Shown: piece by piece, positions 39,034 to 49,604 of the stretch
Layout of the letters: each line of letters begins with the position of its first letter
How positions within the stretch are numbered: the first letter of the stretch is position 1
Assembly: GCF_021535045.1 (NCBI RefSeq)
Contig: NZ_CP091056.1
Coordinates: 1,116,001-1,180,000 of the forward strand
Direction of reading: 5' to 3'
DNA from: Ornithinimicrobium sp. INDO-MA30-4
GTDB taxonomy: Bacteria; Actinomycetota; Actinomycetes; Actinomycetales; Dermatophilaceae
DNA length: 64,000 nt
Notes under the pieces: model-generated
The model's input: the letters and a program-made list of their open reading frames with translations, nothing else
Database searches by the model: none
Told to the model about the DNA's origin: nothing
Position numbers and translations under genes: made by a program

Positions 39034-42000
39034 CTACCCTGCGCTGCCCTGACGCACCAGGCCACGCAAGGTGCGCAAGGCAACTGAGATAGGAGCCAAG
39101 TCGGGCTCTTCCAGTCCGCGGACCGTGGTCAGGACCTGGCTGACACGGCTAAGCGGCTCACGCTGGGCCTCGACCCACGCGGCCACGCGCTCATCGGCTG
39201 TGTTGCCAGGTTCAGTGCCTTGCAGCACAGCACGAGTCAGAGCCCGTAGGACGCCATAGAGGTCATCGCGCACTGCTCCACGGGCCAGCGCAGACCACCG
39301 GTCGCCACGCGGCAACTCAGAGACCAACGTCAGCAAGGCATCGATCCCAAACTCTTCTGAGAATGCGAAGTACACCTCAGCCGCTTCACGAACGTCGTAG
39401 CCTTCGGCCGCCAACTCAACAACATCAAGCAGTGAGTATGCGTCCAGCAAGCCCGAGTAGCGCAGCGCAAGATCTTGTTCGATGCCGCGATCCGACACCG
39501 ACTTCGCCCGCTCCACGTAGCGCTCGTGCTCCTGTCCCTTCAACATCTCACCCAGCAACGGCATCAGACGTTGCACTGGCTCAGCAAAATGCTCAATCTC
39601 CGCTGCCATCCCGGTGCTCAAGGAGCGGTTGTTGAGGAACCAACGAACGCTGCGGTCCATCAACCGACGGAACTCGAGGTACATCTGCGTCTGCAGATCG
39701 GTGGGTGCTTCATTATCGAGCGCCTCGACCTGCGTGTTGTAGCTGTCCATGTCGAAAATCTCACGGCACACCACATACGCACGCGCGATCTGCGCTGTCG
39801 TGGCACCCGTTTCTTCGTTGGCGCGGAAAGCGAAGGTGACGCCGCCGCGGTTCACGATGGAGTTGGCGATCTCATTGACGATGATCTGCCGGCGCAGGGG
39901 GTGCTCAGCCAAACTATCGCTGATCTTGTCGCGCAGTGGTTCAGGGAAGTAATTGACCAAAGTGTCGATCATGGATGGGTCATCCGGGATCTCTGACTCC
40001 AGCAACTCATCCTTCAGCGCCAACTTGGAGTAGGCCAGAATCACGGCGAACTCCGGAGAGGTCAACCCCTCCCCAACGGTTTCGCGCTCACGCATCGCTT
40101 CGATGGTGGGCAAGAACTCCAACGCAGGATCGAGGCCCACCTTGTCAGACAAGAATCCGATCAGCCGGCGGTGGACGCTCATCATCCGACCGCCTTGATC
40201 GCGCGCATTTCCGATCAAGACGTTCTGGTCATAGTTGTGCCGCAAAACCCGACGAGCCACATCGTCAGTCATCGACGCAAGAAGTTCGTCGCGATCTTCC
40301 ATCGACATAGAACCGTCCTGCACCAGCCCGGTCAAGGCGATCTTGATGTTGACCTCGTGGTCAGAGGTGTCCACGCCCGCAGAGTTGTCGATCGCGTCCG
40401 TGTTGATTCGAACACCAGTCTGCGCGGCTTCGATGCGGCCCAGTTGGCTCATACCTAGGTTTCCACCTTCGCCGACCACCTGAACACGCAACTCTTCGCC
40501 GTTGACTCGGATCGCGTCATTGGCCCGGTCGCCGATGTCAGCATGGCTCTCATCGGAAGACTTCACATAGGTGCCGATGCCGCCGTTCCAGAGCAGATCT
40601 GCCGGTGAAAGCAAGATTGCCTTGAGCAGCTGGCCAGGGCCAAAGCCTCCACATCATCAGCCAAGCCAAGCGCTTCGCGCACCTGTGCGGAGATGGGAAT
40701 CGACTTGGCCGACTTTGGATAGACACCGCCACCCTCACTGATCAGCGACTCGTCGTAGTCTTCCCAACTGGATCGGGGCAGATCAAACAAGCGCTGGCGC
40801 TCAGCGAAGGACGTTGCGGCATCCGGGTTCGGATCCAAGAAGATGTGGCGGTGGTCGAAGGCGGCCAGCAGGCGGATGTGCTCAGAGAGCAACATTCCGT
40901 TGCCGAAGACGTCGCCGCTCATGTCGCCCACACCAACGACAGTGAAGTCCTCAGACTGGGTGTCGATGCCCATCTCGCGGAAGTGACGCTTCACCGACTC
41001 CCATGCGCCGCGTGCGGTGATGCCCATGCCCTTGTGGTCATAGCCGGCCGAGCCACCGCTAGCGAAGGCGTCGTCGAGCCAGAAGCCGTAGTGCCGTGAG
41101 ATGCCGTTGGCAATGTCGGAGAACTTGGCCGTTCCCTTGTCCGCTGCAACGACAAGGTAGGGTCATCAGCGTCGTGCCGCACGACCCGCTCCGGCGGCAC
41201 AATGTCGCCGCCGACTCGGTTGTCAGTGATATCCAGGAGTGAGCCGATGAAGGTCTGGTAGGAACTAATCCCCTCGGCCATCCACGCGTCACGATCCGAA
41301 GGGTCGGGCAGTTGCTTAGCCACGAACCCGCCCTTGGAGCCGGTCGGCACGATGACCGCGTTCTTGACCAACTGAGCCTTGACCAGTCCCAGCACCTCAG
41401 TGCGGAAGTCCTCGCGGCGGTCGCTCCAGCGCAGGCCTCCTCGAGCCACCATGCCGAAGCGCAGGTGCACGCCCTCAACTGGGGTGCATAGACCCACATC
41501 TCGAAGGCTGGCCGGGGTTCAGGCAGGAAAGAAATTTCGCGTGGCAACAACTTCAGGCTGACAGCAGCCTTGGGGCCGCCATCACTAGCCACCTGATAGA
41601 AGTTGGTCCGCACGACCGCGGTGATGATGGAGACGACGGCGCGCACAATACGGTCGTGATCCAGGCTGGCGACGTCATCGAGCGCAGTTTCGATACGGTC
41701 CTGCACATCTTGCGCGGCCTTGTCTCGATCCTCGCCGTCTGCACCGTCGGGGTCGAACCGAGCAGCGAACAACTCGATCAGCATTTCTGCTAGCACTGGA
41801 TTGCTGACCAGGGCTTCTTCGATGTAGTTCAGGCTAAAGCTGGTGACCTGGCGCAGGTAGCGCACCAGGGTCCGCAGAATCACGACATCGCGCCACGGCA
41901 AACCCGCCGAGAGCACGAGGGAGTTGAGCGAATCACTTTCCGCCCTTCCGCCCCAGATAGCAGCAAAACCAGCCTCAAACCCGGCGGCGCGGTCTCCCCT

Positions 42001-43817
42001 AGCTTCACCCCACACGTCCTCGCTGCTGGCCCGCAGACCGAAGTCATAGATGTAGGACTTGCCGGTGGGGCCATCGACCTCGTAGGGCCGTTCGTCAGTG
42101 ACTTCTAAGCCAAAGTGGCTAAAGACTGGCAGCACATTGGACAGCGACAGTTCGTGCCGGCGGTACACCTTGAAGCGGCGTTCGCGGCTGGGCTCATCCT
42201 TCTCGTGATAGAGCCGTGGGCTGAGATCGTCGACGTCTTCGTCAGTATCGAACTCGGCCAGGCGCACGACATCGCGGTAGGCGTCTGCGGCACCGAAGTC
42301 TTCTTTATAGGCTTCGGGGAAGGCCGAGCCGTACTTGGCCAACACGTCGCCTGCAGTGGAGTCGTCATCGACATTTTCACCGACCTCTTCAGTGAGGCGT
42401 TCGGCCCACGTGCGCGTCGCATCCATCAGGTCACGTTCAAGTTCTTCAACATCAACATCTGGAATGGTCACGCCGGGCTTCATCCGGACGACGAAGTGGA
42501 TTTGGGCCAACGCGGCTTCACCCACCCGAGTGCCGTAATCAACCGCATCACTATCGTAGGCCTTGGCGAGCAGGGCCTGCAGGCGCAGACGCACCGAGGT
42601 GTTGAATCGATCGCGAGGCACATAGAGAAGGGCTGAAACGAAACGGCCAAACTCGTCATTGCGCACGAACAACCGCGAGCGCCGACGCTCCGAGAGGTGG
42701 ACGACCTCGAGTGCTACCTCGCCTAGTCGCTCAACTGTGTCCTGGAAAAGCTCGTCACGCGGGTATGCCTCCAAGACGCCCAGGAGATCCTTACCTGTGT
42801 GGCTGTCCGGCGCATACCCACTGTTGTCCAGGATCGCTTGGACCTTTTTGCCGATGATCGGCAGTCGGGTCACCGACTCTGCATACGCGCCCGCAGTGAA
42901 AAGGCCCACGAATCGACGCTCGGCAACGACATTTCCCGCTTCGTCGAAGCGGCGCAAGCCGATGTAGTCCATGTAGACCGGACGGTGCACGGTTGATCGA
43001 CGGTTGGCCTTGGTCAACGTCAGGAGCCGTGGCTCGGTGGCTCTGGCCTGAGCTTGCGGCGCGAGAGCCTTTACGGTGGCCTCCTGCGTCCGCAAGATGC
43101 CAAGACCGGTCTCGGGGATGGCTCGCAGCGCGGGCTCTCCTCGTGCTCGGTGAGCTCGTACTCGCCGTAGCCCAAGAACGTGAAGTGGTTGTCCTCGAGC
43201 CAGGTCAGGAACTCGATCGTGGGCTCAATCGTGGCCGGGTCAACGCTGGCTGGCGGAGCGGTTTTGATCTCTTCGACAATTTCGAGACAGGTCTTACGCA
43301 TCTGGCGCCAGTCAGCGCACGCATGCGCGACATCCACGAGCACCGATTTTAGTGCGCCTTCTAGATCTGCACGCTTGTCGTCCTGTGGAATCCGATCGAT
43401 TTCCAGGTACATCCACGATTCGACTTCGCAGTCCTTCGGTGCCCCGTTGCTATCCGTGTCGACAACTTCGACGCCAGATTCTGATCGTCGCACCACGACC
43501 TGAGGGTGGACGAGCAAATGAACGCGAAGGTCACGCTGACGCAACTCACCGAGGACTGAGTCCACGAGGAAAGGCATGTCGTCGGCACACGCTTGAACGA
43601 CGGTGTGCCTACTGGTCCAGCCGTCTGACTCAACGCTGGGGTTAAAGACGCGTGCGGCTGGCTCGCCGAGCGGTCGTTGGACCGAAAAGGAAAGAGCCCC
43701 TTGAGCAATCGCCGATAACGCAGAATCACTGCGTCCTTCAAGGTCGGCGGGGGCGACATGCTCAAAGAATCGAGTCCTGAGCGCAACGCCAGTAGGCGTC
43801 TCATTGTCAACGGGCAT
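39034..43817 (-). CDS. gdh: NAD-dependent glutamate dehydrogenase, large type (about four frameshifts)
   Basis: Catabolic 180-kDa-class glutamate dehydrogenase that oxidises glutamate to 2-oxoglutarate and ammonia. About 1,595 residues over several frames. The N-terminal region has ACT-like modules ([20 protein letters not shown]). The catalytic region includes [19 protein letters not shown] and [15 protein letters not shown], then [19 protein letters not shown] of the nucleotide domain. The C-terminus has [17 protein letters not shown]. Breaks are near 43090, 41500, 41150 and 40615. The ATG at 43817 has AGGAG upstream. In mycobacteria this enzyme is controlled by GarA/OdhI binding; no such gene is adjacent. 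A stem-loop lies about 28 bp before the start. Confidence 0.96.
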
Positions 43818-43844
43818 CACAGAATCACTCCTGGTCGGCGACCT

Positions 43845-43872
43845 CACAGAGACACGTCATCGTGCCTCTGTG
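43845..43872. repeat. Stem-loop or operator before gdh
   Basis: CACAGAGACAC and GTGCCTCTGTG pair over 11 positions with one mismatch around a 6-base loop. It sits 28-55 bp upstream of the gdh ATG in the 146-bp divergent region. No T run follows, so regulation rather than termination is likely. Confidence 0.5.
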
Positions 43873-43963
43873 GCAGAGCCTAACCCGTGTCGGCAGTCGG
43901 GACCACCGAGCACCATGTGTGCGGCGATCTGGGTTTGTCACCCCCGCGCTTTAAAGTTGAACT

Positions 43964-44431
43964 ATGACACACCACCGACCCACGAGCAGTGCGCTCTTGC
44001 TGCTGGTGGATCAGGTGCAGGATGTGCATGCTGATCTAGGTGAGCCTCGCATTCAAGCGACCTTTGATGCTGTGATTGACGCTCTGGGGCATGCGCTAGT
44101 GGATCTTGCCGATGGCACCGAAGCGCCGTTAAGGACGACACCTGTTGTTGACGTGCCTGGGCCAACTCTGGCCCTAGACCCAGTGTCGTGCAGTGCTGCC
44201 GGTGCGCACCTGGCCCAGATTGCAACGGCGATCAAGAGGTTGAGTCCGCCGACCACCAGCGCTTCCCTGAGCTGCACGGTTTGCACTGTCCTGGAGGGTC
44301 TCGTCATAGATCTTCAGCGTTGTGCCGAGCCCGCAGATCCTCAGAGTCGGGCGCGCACTCGAGCCCAGTTTCATCGGCAGTTGCGTGCTTGGCTCGCGAA
44401 ACTGCAACCCGGCGATAGGTTGGACGCATGA
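43964..44431 (+). CDS. Conserved-looking protein of unknown function
   Basis: 155 residues, mostly helical in composition and rich in Ala and Leu, with two Cys close together (SLSCTVCTVLEGL). No signal peptide or membrane helix is evident; the N-terminal SSALLLLVDQVQDVHADLG is only mildly hydrophobic. I do not recognise the family. It overlaps the start of the DUF2505 gene by four bases (ATGA), so the two are probably co-translated. It is divergent from gdh. Confidence 0.65.
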   Translation: MTHHRPTSSALLLLVDQVQDVHADLGEPRIQATFDAVIDALGHALVDLADGTEAPLRTTPVVDVPGPTLALDPVSCSAAGAHLAQIATAIKRLSPPTTSASLSCTVCTVLEGLVIDLQRCAEPADPQSRARTRAQFHRQLRAWLAKLQPGDRLDA

Positions 44432-44928
44432 GGATTACGCACCGCATCGAGCACCCCGGCAGTTTGGCGCGCGTGTACGCCATGTTGAACGACCCGGAAT
44501 ATCAACGCCAACGCGCTGAGCGCAGTGGCAGCCTAGAGCACCACTTTGTTCTTGATGAGACTCCCGAGGCGCATATCGGCATCAGTCGCCGTCGGATGTC
44601 GACGCAGAACTTTCCAGACGCGTTCCGCGGATTCGTGGGAAAGACCGTCGACCTCGTGGAGACCATCCGTTGGGGCCTGAATGAACGCGACGACTTCCGC
44701 GAGGGTGCCTACACCTTTGAAGTTGAGGGCACCCCAGTGACCATGGTGGGCGGGGTGCATCTCACCCAAATGGAGGCTGGCACTGCCCATGTTCTCGACG
44801 GCGAGTTGAAGGCCCATCTGCCACTGCTTAGCTCGCGCATTGAGAAGGCTATTCAGCCGCTGATCGAGAACGGCGTTGAGTTAGAGGATGCTTTGGGCCG
44901 TGAGTGGTTGGCCGAACACCCCGAATAA
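44428..44928 (+). CDS. DUF2505 family protein
   Basis: 166 residues beginning MRITHRIEHPGSLARVYAML and containing YQRQRAERSG and VGGVHLTQMEAGTAHVLDG. This is the arrangement of DUF2505, a START/SRPBCC-like helix-grip fold found in actinobacteria that may bind a lipid or other hydrophobic ligand. The function of the family is not established. Its ATG overlaps the stop of the preceding gene. It ends 12 bp before a strong terminator shared with pruA. Confidence 0.85.
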   Translation: MRITHRIEHPGSLARVYAMLNDPEYQRQRAERSGSLEHHFVLDETPEAHIGISRRRMSTQNFPDAFRGFVGKTVDLVETIRWGLNERDDFREGAYTFEVEGTPVTMVGGVHLTQMEAGTAHVLDGELKAHLPLLSSRIEKAIQPLIENGVELEDALGREWLAEHPE

Positions 44929-44939
44929 CGCATGAAACA

Positions 44940-44987
44940 GCACAAGGCCCAGCTCCCAGTCCGCAAACTGTGAGCCGGGCCTTGTGC
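44940..44987. terminator. Convergent terminator between the DUF2505 gene and pruA
   Basis: GCACAAGGCCC and GGGCCTTGTGC form a perfect 11-bp stem, with further GCTC/GAGC pairing inside. It lies between two convergent stops. No T run is present. Confidence 0.75.
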
Positions 44988-45012
44988 GAGCTGAGCCGCT
45001 AGCTATGACTGC

Positions 45013-46644
45013 TTAGCCTTGGTGCGGGTAGCGGTGGTCTTTCGGCGCGACGAACGTCTCTTTGATGGTGCGCGGGCTGATCCAGCGCATCAGGTTGGCT
45101 GCGGAGCCAGCCTTGTCGTTGGTGCCTGACGCGCGTGCGCCGCCGAATGGCTGCTGACCAACGACGGCACCAGTGGGCTTGTCATTGATGTAGAAGTTGC
45201 CAGCAGCAAAGCGCAGACGCTCGGTGGCATCGGCAATGACGGCGCGGTCGCGCGCAATGATCGAACCGGTCAACGCATACTTGGCCACCGACTCCATCTG
45301 ATCCAGCGTGGCATCGTACTGAGCATCCGGGTAGACGTAGACCGTCAGGATCGGACCAAAGTATTCGGTGGTGAGCATCTCGTGCTCAGGATCGGTGACC
45401 GCGACGATGGTCGGGCGGACGAAGTAACCGACCGAGTCGTCGTAGGTGCCTCCGGCGATGATCTCGGCAGCGTCATCGTCGACCGCCATGTCGAGCGCTT
45501 CCTGGTGCTTGGCAAAGGCGCGGTCATCAATGACTGCTCCCATGAAGTTGCTCAGGTCGCGGACATCGCCCATCTCGATGGCGTTTGTGGTTGCTGCCAG
45601 CGGCTCCTTGATCTGCTCCCAGATCGACTGCGGCACATATGCACGAGATGCGGCCGAGCACTTCTGGCCTTGATATTCGAATGAGCCACGAATGAGCGCA
45701 GTCATCAGTAAGTCAGGGTCGGCGCTGGGGTGAGCCAACACGAAGTCCTTGCCGCCGGCCTCACCGACGATGCGCGGGTAGGACTTGTAGTTTTCGATGT
45801 TCTCACCGATCTTCTGCCAGAACATACGGAAGACATTGGTGGATCCGGTGAAGTGGATACCTGCCAAATCGGGGTGGACCAAGGCCACGTTGCTGACCTC
45901 GATGCCACGCCCGGTTACCATGTTGATCACGCCGTCGGGCAGACCTGCTTCGTGCAAGATCTCCATAATCATGCTGGCAGCACGCTGCTGGCTCGACGCA
46001 GGCTTCCAGACAACCGTGTTGCCCATGAGGGCTGGAGCGGTGGGCAGGTTGCCAGCGATCGCTGTGAAGTTGAACGGCGTGACGGCGTACACGAAGCCTT
46101 CAAGGGGGCGCTGCTCCATCCGGTTCCAGACGCCAGCAGAGTTGGCCGGGGGCTGCTCGGCAAGCAACTGACGGGCGAAGTGGACATTGAAACGCCAGAA
46201 GTCGATGAGCTCACAGGCGGAGTCAATCTCAGCCTGGATAGCCGTCTTGGACTGGCCCAGCATGGTGGCGGCGTTGATCCGCGCACGCCACGGTCCGGAG
46301 ATTAACTCAGCGGCCTTGAGGAAGATCGAAGCACGCTCGTCGAACGACAGTTCGCGCCAAGACGGCGCAGCCTTCATCGCTGCATCGATAGCGGCGGTGG
46401 CTTCGGCCTCGGTGGCGTCGTGCAGGGTGCCGAGGATTTCCGCGTGCGCGTGCGGCTGGCGCACCTTGATTTCCTTGCCCTTACCAACAACGGGTTGGCC
46501 ACCAATGATGTGCGGCAAGTCCACGGGGTTGGCGGCAACCTGGGCCAGCGCAGTCTCCAACTCAGCCCGCTCGGGCGTGCCGGGAGCATACTGCTGGATC
46601 GGCTCGTTAACCGGCGCAGGAACGTTCGTTATGGCATCCATCAT
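45013..46644 (-). CDS. pruA: L-glutamate gamma-semialdehyde dehydrogenase (P5C dehydrogenase)
   Basis: Oxidises pyrroline-5-carboxylate/glutamate semialdehyde to glutamate, the last step of proline and arginine catabolism. The 543-residue ALDH has the long N-terminal extension of PruA, VTPFNFTAIAGNLPTAPALMGN, GEAGGKDFVLAHPSAD (with the general base Glu), and catalytic Cys in YQGQKCSAASRAYVP. The ending FGGARASGTNDKAG is diagnostic. Frame intact; the ATG is preceded by GAGGGAG. A proline dehydrogenase (PutB) gene is not in the window. It follows a DUF6912-like gene by 14 bp. Confidence 0.96.
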   Translation of the reverse strand: MMDAITNVPAPVNEPIQQYAPGTPERAELETALAQVAANPVDLPHIIGGQPVVGKGKEIKVRQPHAHAEILGTLHDATEAEATAAIDAAMKAAPSWRELSFDERASIFLKAAELISGPWRARINAATMLGQSKTAIQAEIDSACELIDFWRFNVHFARQLLAEQPPANSAGVWNRMEQRPLEGFVYAVTPFNFTAIAGNLPTAPALMGNTVVWKPASSQQRAASMIMEILHEAGLPDGVINMVTGRGIEVSNVALVHPDLAGIHFTGSTNVFRMFWQKIGENIENYKSYPRIVGEAGGKDFVLAHPSADPDLLMTALIRGSFEYQGQKCSAASRAYVPQSIWEQIKEPLAATTNAIEMGDVRDLSNFMGAVIDDRAFAKHQEALDMAVDDDAAEIIAGGTYDDSVGYFVRPTIVAVTDPEHEMLTTEYFGPILTVYVYPDAQYDATLDQMESVAKYALTGSIIARDRAVIADATERLRFAAGNFYINDKPTGAVVGQQPFGGARASGTNDKAGSAANLMRWISPRTIKETFVAPKDHRYPHQG

Positions 46645-46658
46645 GAGTAAAAACTCCC

Positions 46659-47123
46659 TCAGTTGTTGGCGTCAGTGAGCAACTGCGCCACGTGGTGAAT
46701 TTCAGTCGTGTCATACCAAGAAAGTTCGAGGGGACCTGGCGCGGTGGCGTCTAACGTTTCACCCTCGAGGGTGTCGTCGGCGAGATGGAGGGCGGCAACT
46801 CGGGAGAAAGCCACATCCTCTTCAATCAACACGGCACCGACACCGGTCAATTCCCTAGCCTCCTGAGCCTCAGCCGAGCCGTGCACCGACTTGGCGATGG
46901 AGGCGGAAATTTCGAGCGCAGCGACCAACACCGGCACCTGGCGCGCGATGGCGTCTTTGGCGGCGAGTTGGGCTGCCTGAAATTCAGCCTCTTCTAAGTC
47001 GGGACCACTCAGGTCCGGGCTCGGAGCGAACCCTCGCAAGGGTGCCCGTAGCAGGCGCGTTTCTGGCAAGAACCGGGCTTGGTCCAGAGTGATGGCAACG
47101 TAAGTTCGAGTTGTCGTTGTCAT
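46659..47123 (-). CDS. DUF6912-like protein of unknown function
   Basis: About 154 residues, beginning MTTTTRTYVAITLDQARFLP. The pattern (an initial beta strand TYVAITLDQ, an acidic helix EEAEFQAAQLAAKDAIARQ, then RVAALHLADDTLEG and ELSWYDTTEIHHVAQLL) fits small actinobacterial DUF6912 proteins, which I recall only loosely. I prefer the ATG at 47123, which has GGAGG about 10 bases upstream, to that at 47141. It is directly upstream of pruA and likely co-transcribed with it, though a link in function is only inference. Confidence 0.65.
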   Translation of the reverse strand: MTTTTRTYVAITLDQARFLPETRLLRAPLRGFAPSPDLSGPDLEEAEFQAAQLAAKDAIARQVPVLVAALEISASIAKSVHGSAEAQEARELTGVGAVLIEEDVAFSRVAALHLADDTLEGETLDATAPGPLELSWYDTTEIHHVAQLLTDANN

Positions 47124-47203
47124 CTCAGTATTGGCCTCCATGGCCGAAAACGCGCGCGCGGATCATGTGGTCATGGTGACATGTCAAGCCCCTCCAGGCG
47201 AAG

Positions 47204-48514
47204 TCACCCCTTCGCACGACGATTACGCACCTGAGGCGGTGGGACGCCTGCAACGTCATTCGCCAAAAGGCTGAGCGCCTCACGGGCCTGGCTCTTGGGT
47301 GCGCTATCCAGTAAGACTTCGCCGTTCAGCAGGGCACCGTCGTAGGCCCGCGGGTCATCTGGAATGAACGACACGGTCTCGACCCCGGCAAAGCGTTGGA
47401 GGATCTCACGGATTTTTCGCTCAGGGTCTCGACCAACGGCTGAAGCACGGACCCGGTTCACCACGACAAGAGGCGATTTGTGTGTGTGCTCCTTGATTCC
47501 GTCCAGCCCACGCACGAGGCGCTGTAGCCCAACGGGATCAGCGGCTCCAACCACCACCACCTCATCTGCAGCCTCAAGGGCCGCAAGAGTGGCCTGGTTA
47601 CGCCTCGGTGCGGCTGTGTCAAAGGACAACTCTTCATCTTCTTCCAGGTATGGCGCGACGTCAATCACGACCCAGGAGACGCAATCACGAGACTTCTGAA
47701 TCACGTCGAGGAGAGCGTGCGGACGAATCTCGGGCCAGCGATCTGCCCGTGGCAAGCCAGTCAGCACAACCAAACCAGACTCTATGGGGGCAGCGATGCG
47801 GGCCAGCGAGTCCCGATCCAGAACACCCTGATCTGCTGCCCGGACGGCAGCCGCGAGACCAGGGCTTCGTCCAAAGGCCGAGCATCTGGGCCAGCGAAGC
47901 ACCGTATGTATCAGCGTCGATGAGCATGGCTCCCCCATGCTCCGCATTAAGCTCAGCAGCCAGATTCAGCGCAACGCTAGTGCGCCCCGGCGCCCCGTTG
48001 GCCCCCAAACGACGAGCACCTTGCCTTGTTCGCTGCCCGGCCCCTCGAGGCCACGGACCTCTGCCTCCTTCGGTTCGCCCGCGTCCTGCTCATCCGCATC
48101 CAGCCACTCAACAGGGACTAAGAGAGGCTCATCTGCAGTCGCTCCGCCACCTGCCCTCGTGGTTGTCAGAAGCAAACTAAGCGCTTCATCTAGTGCCTCC
48201 AGGCTGGCGTCGCCAGGGATCACCGCATGTACCCCCCAACGCGCTAACTGCAAGCGGCCCTCGTCGTCACCGGGGCGATAAACCCCCAGAATGTGCACAC
48301 CCTGGCGCATCAACTCCGCTATGACCGAAGCATCCACGCCCCTCAAGTCGGAGGAGACCGCGGCAATCTCGCCTTGACCTGCCGCCACACACCCCAGGAG
48401 CTCGGCAAGGTCAGCACACCTCTTCGCTACGTAGGCGTGCGAGCTTTGACCCAGAAGGCTAGCCACCGCAGATTCCCACTGATGCGTTACGGCCGTCAGC
48501 GCGGGCTTACTCAC
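47204..48514 (-). CDS. CpaE/TadZ-like MinD-family ATPase (two frameshifts)
   Basis: About 436 residues: an N-terminal receiver-like region (to about 130), an acidic linker, and a SIMIBI/MinD-type ATPase domain. The P-loop, after adding one G in the C run 47993-47996, reads VVWGPTGAPGRTSVALNLA, with Arg where the deviant Walker A has its second Lys. LIDADTYGASLAQMLG follows. A second shift (an extra base near 47872) restores GRSPGLAAAVRAADQGVL. The remainder is continuous (VVIDVAPYLEEDEELSFD, EVVVVGAADPVGLQRL). It starts with GTG overlapping the stop of the SAF-domain gene. CpaE-type proteins position tad pili, but no pilus genes are adjacent. Confidence 0.85.
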
Positions 48515-49169
48515 TCTGCGGCCCCCGCCGGCGCGGGCACCAAAGTCAGTCTCGCCTCTTGATCCACGCTGGCGATCACCTCACCAACACGATCGGCGGG
48601 AACGACGATCTGCACGGGAGCATCACCAACTCCAGCGCCAATCGCGGTGCTCTGCGTAGGGTGGTCGAAACAACAGCACCGCTGAGCAGCAACTCTGGCT
48701 CCACATACACTGCTCCCAACGCCTGCGGGTCACGACGGCTGACCCACAGATCCACCACTGAGCCAACATGAATTGAACTAGCCGTAGCCGGATCGATGGA
48801 CACCGTGACCGCTTTGCTCTCAACCTGACTCGCCCCGCCCAAGGCCGCCGCAGGAATCAACTCTCCGGTGGGGACGCCACGGAGGGCATATGTGCCCGGC
48901 TCAATCTCACCCGCTGCCGAGAGATACAAATCTGCATCTTGCGCGAACCGGATATCGACGACATCGAGGTCGGCAGCTGTCACCTCCTGCCCTGGCACCA
49001 GAGGCTCTGCCGCGACATACACAGCCGTACCATCATCGAGGGCAGCAATCAGCCGCGCACCACCCACCACTGAAACAACAACCAGCAGGACCCCAATGAT
49101 CAATCGGGCATCACGCCACCCCGGTCGCTGAAGCCGTCGAGCCATCGGGCGTCCCGGTTCGAGTTTCAT
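48511..49169 (-). CDS. SAF-domain membrane protein, CpaB-like (frameshifted)
   Basis: About 219 residues: a basic N-terminus, one transmembrane segment (ARLIIGVLLVVVSVVGGARLIAAL), then a SAF domain typical of CpaB/FlgA-like proteins (YVAAEPLVPGQEVTAADLDVV, GTYALRGVPTGELIPAAALG). One missing G near 48627 switches LALEL to GDAPVQIVVPADRVGEVIAS, ending at TGA 48513-48511. This matters because the uncorrected frame loses the C-terminal ~38 residues. It overlaps the CpaE-like start by GTGA. A possible -10 (CATAAT) lies near 49226. Confidence 0.85.
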
Positions 49170-49347
49170 CAAGCCCCCTGTTCAAATCCATGAGTGCCGA
49201 ACTTCCCACGTTCAGCTTCTCCTATTATGGAGTCTCACGGTGTATCGCCGTCAACCGTCCACAAGTGCCGGTAGCCGCTCACAGCACCGCCTAAACTGAA
49301 TCCGACAGTCACCAGCGAGCGGCGACGCACTAACTCAAGGAGAGATC

Positions 49348-49572
49348 GTGACCGAGCCTCGTTTCCTTACGTTGACTGACGTCGCGGAGACACTCAACGT
49401 CTCAATGGCCCAAACGAAAGCCCTGGTCCGCACCGGCGATCTTCCTGCCATCAAAGTGGGTGGTCGTGGAGCGTGGCGCATTGAGCGCTCAGAGCTGGAG
49501 AACTACATCCAGCGCATGTATGCCCAGACCCGCGCGACCCTGCCGGCTTCGGAAACCCTCAACGACAAGTAA
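49348..49572 (+). CDS. Small MerR/excisionase-type helix-turn-helix protein (BldC-like)
   Basis: 74 residues starting at GTG with a strong AAGGAG site. The whole protein is one winged helix-turn-helix: FLTLTDVAETLNVSMAQTKA, LVRTGDLPAIKVGGRGAWRI, SELENYIQRMY. This is the HTH_17/excisionase family, which includes the developmental regulator BldC; here no integrase is near, so a chromosomal regulator is more likely than a phage excisionase. It is divergent from the SAF-domain gene across a 178-bp gap. Confidence 0.88.
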   Translation: MTEPRFLTLTDVAETLNVSMAQTKALVRTGDLPAIKVGGRGAWRIERSELENYIQRMYAQTRATLPASETLNDK

Positions 49573-49604
49573 GCGATGCCCTGGGTCTCAGCCAGCGAGA
49601 ACTC

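Noticed and set aside
49348..49572. Phage excisionase indicating an integrated element
   Set aside because: No integrase, attachment repeats or phage genes are nearby, and flanking genes are normal actinobacterial core neighbours.
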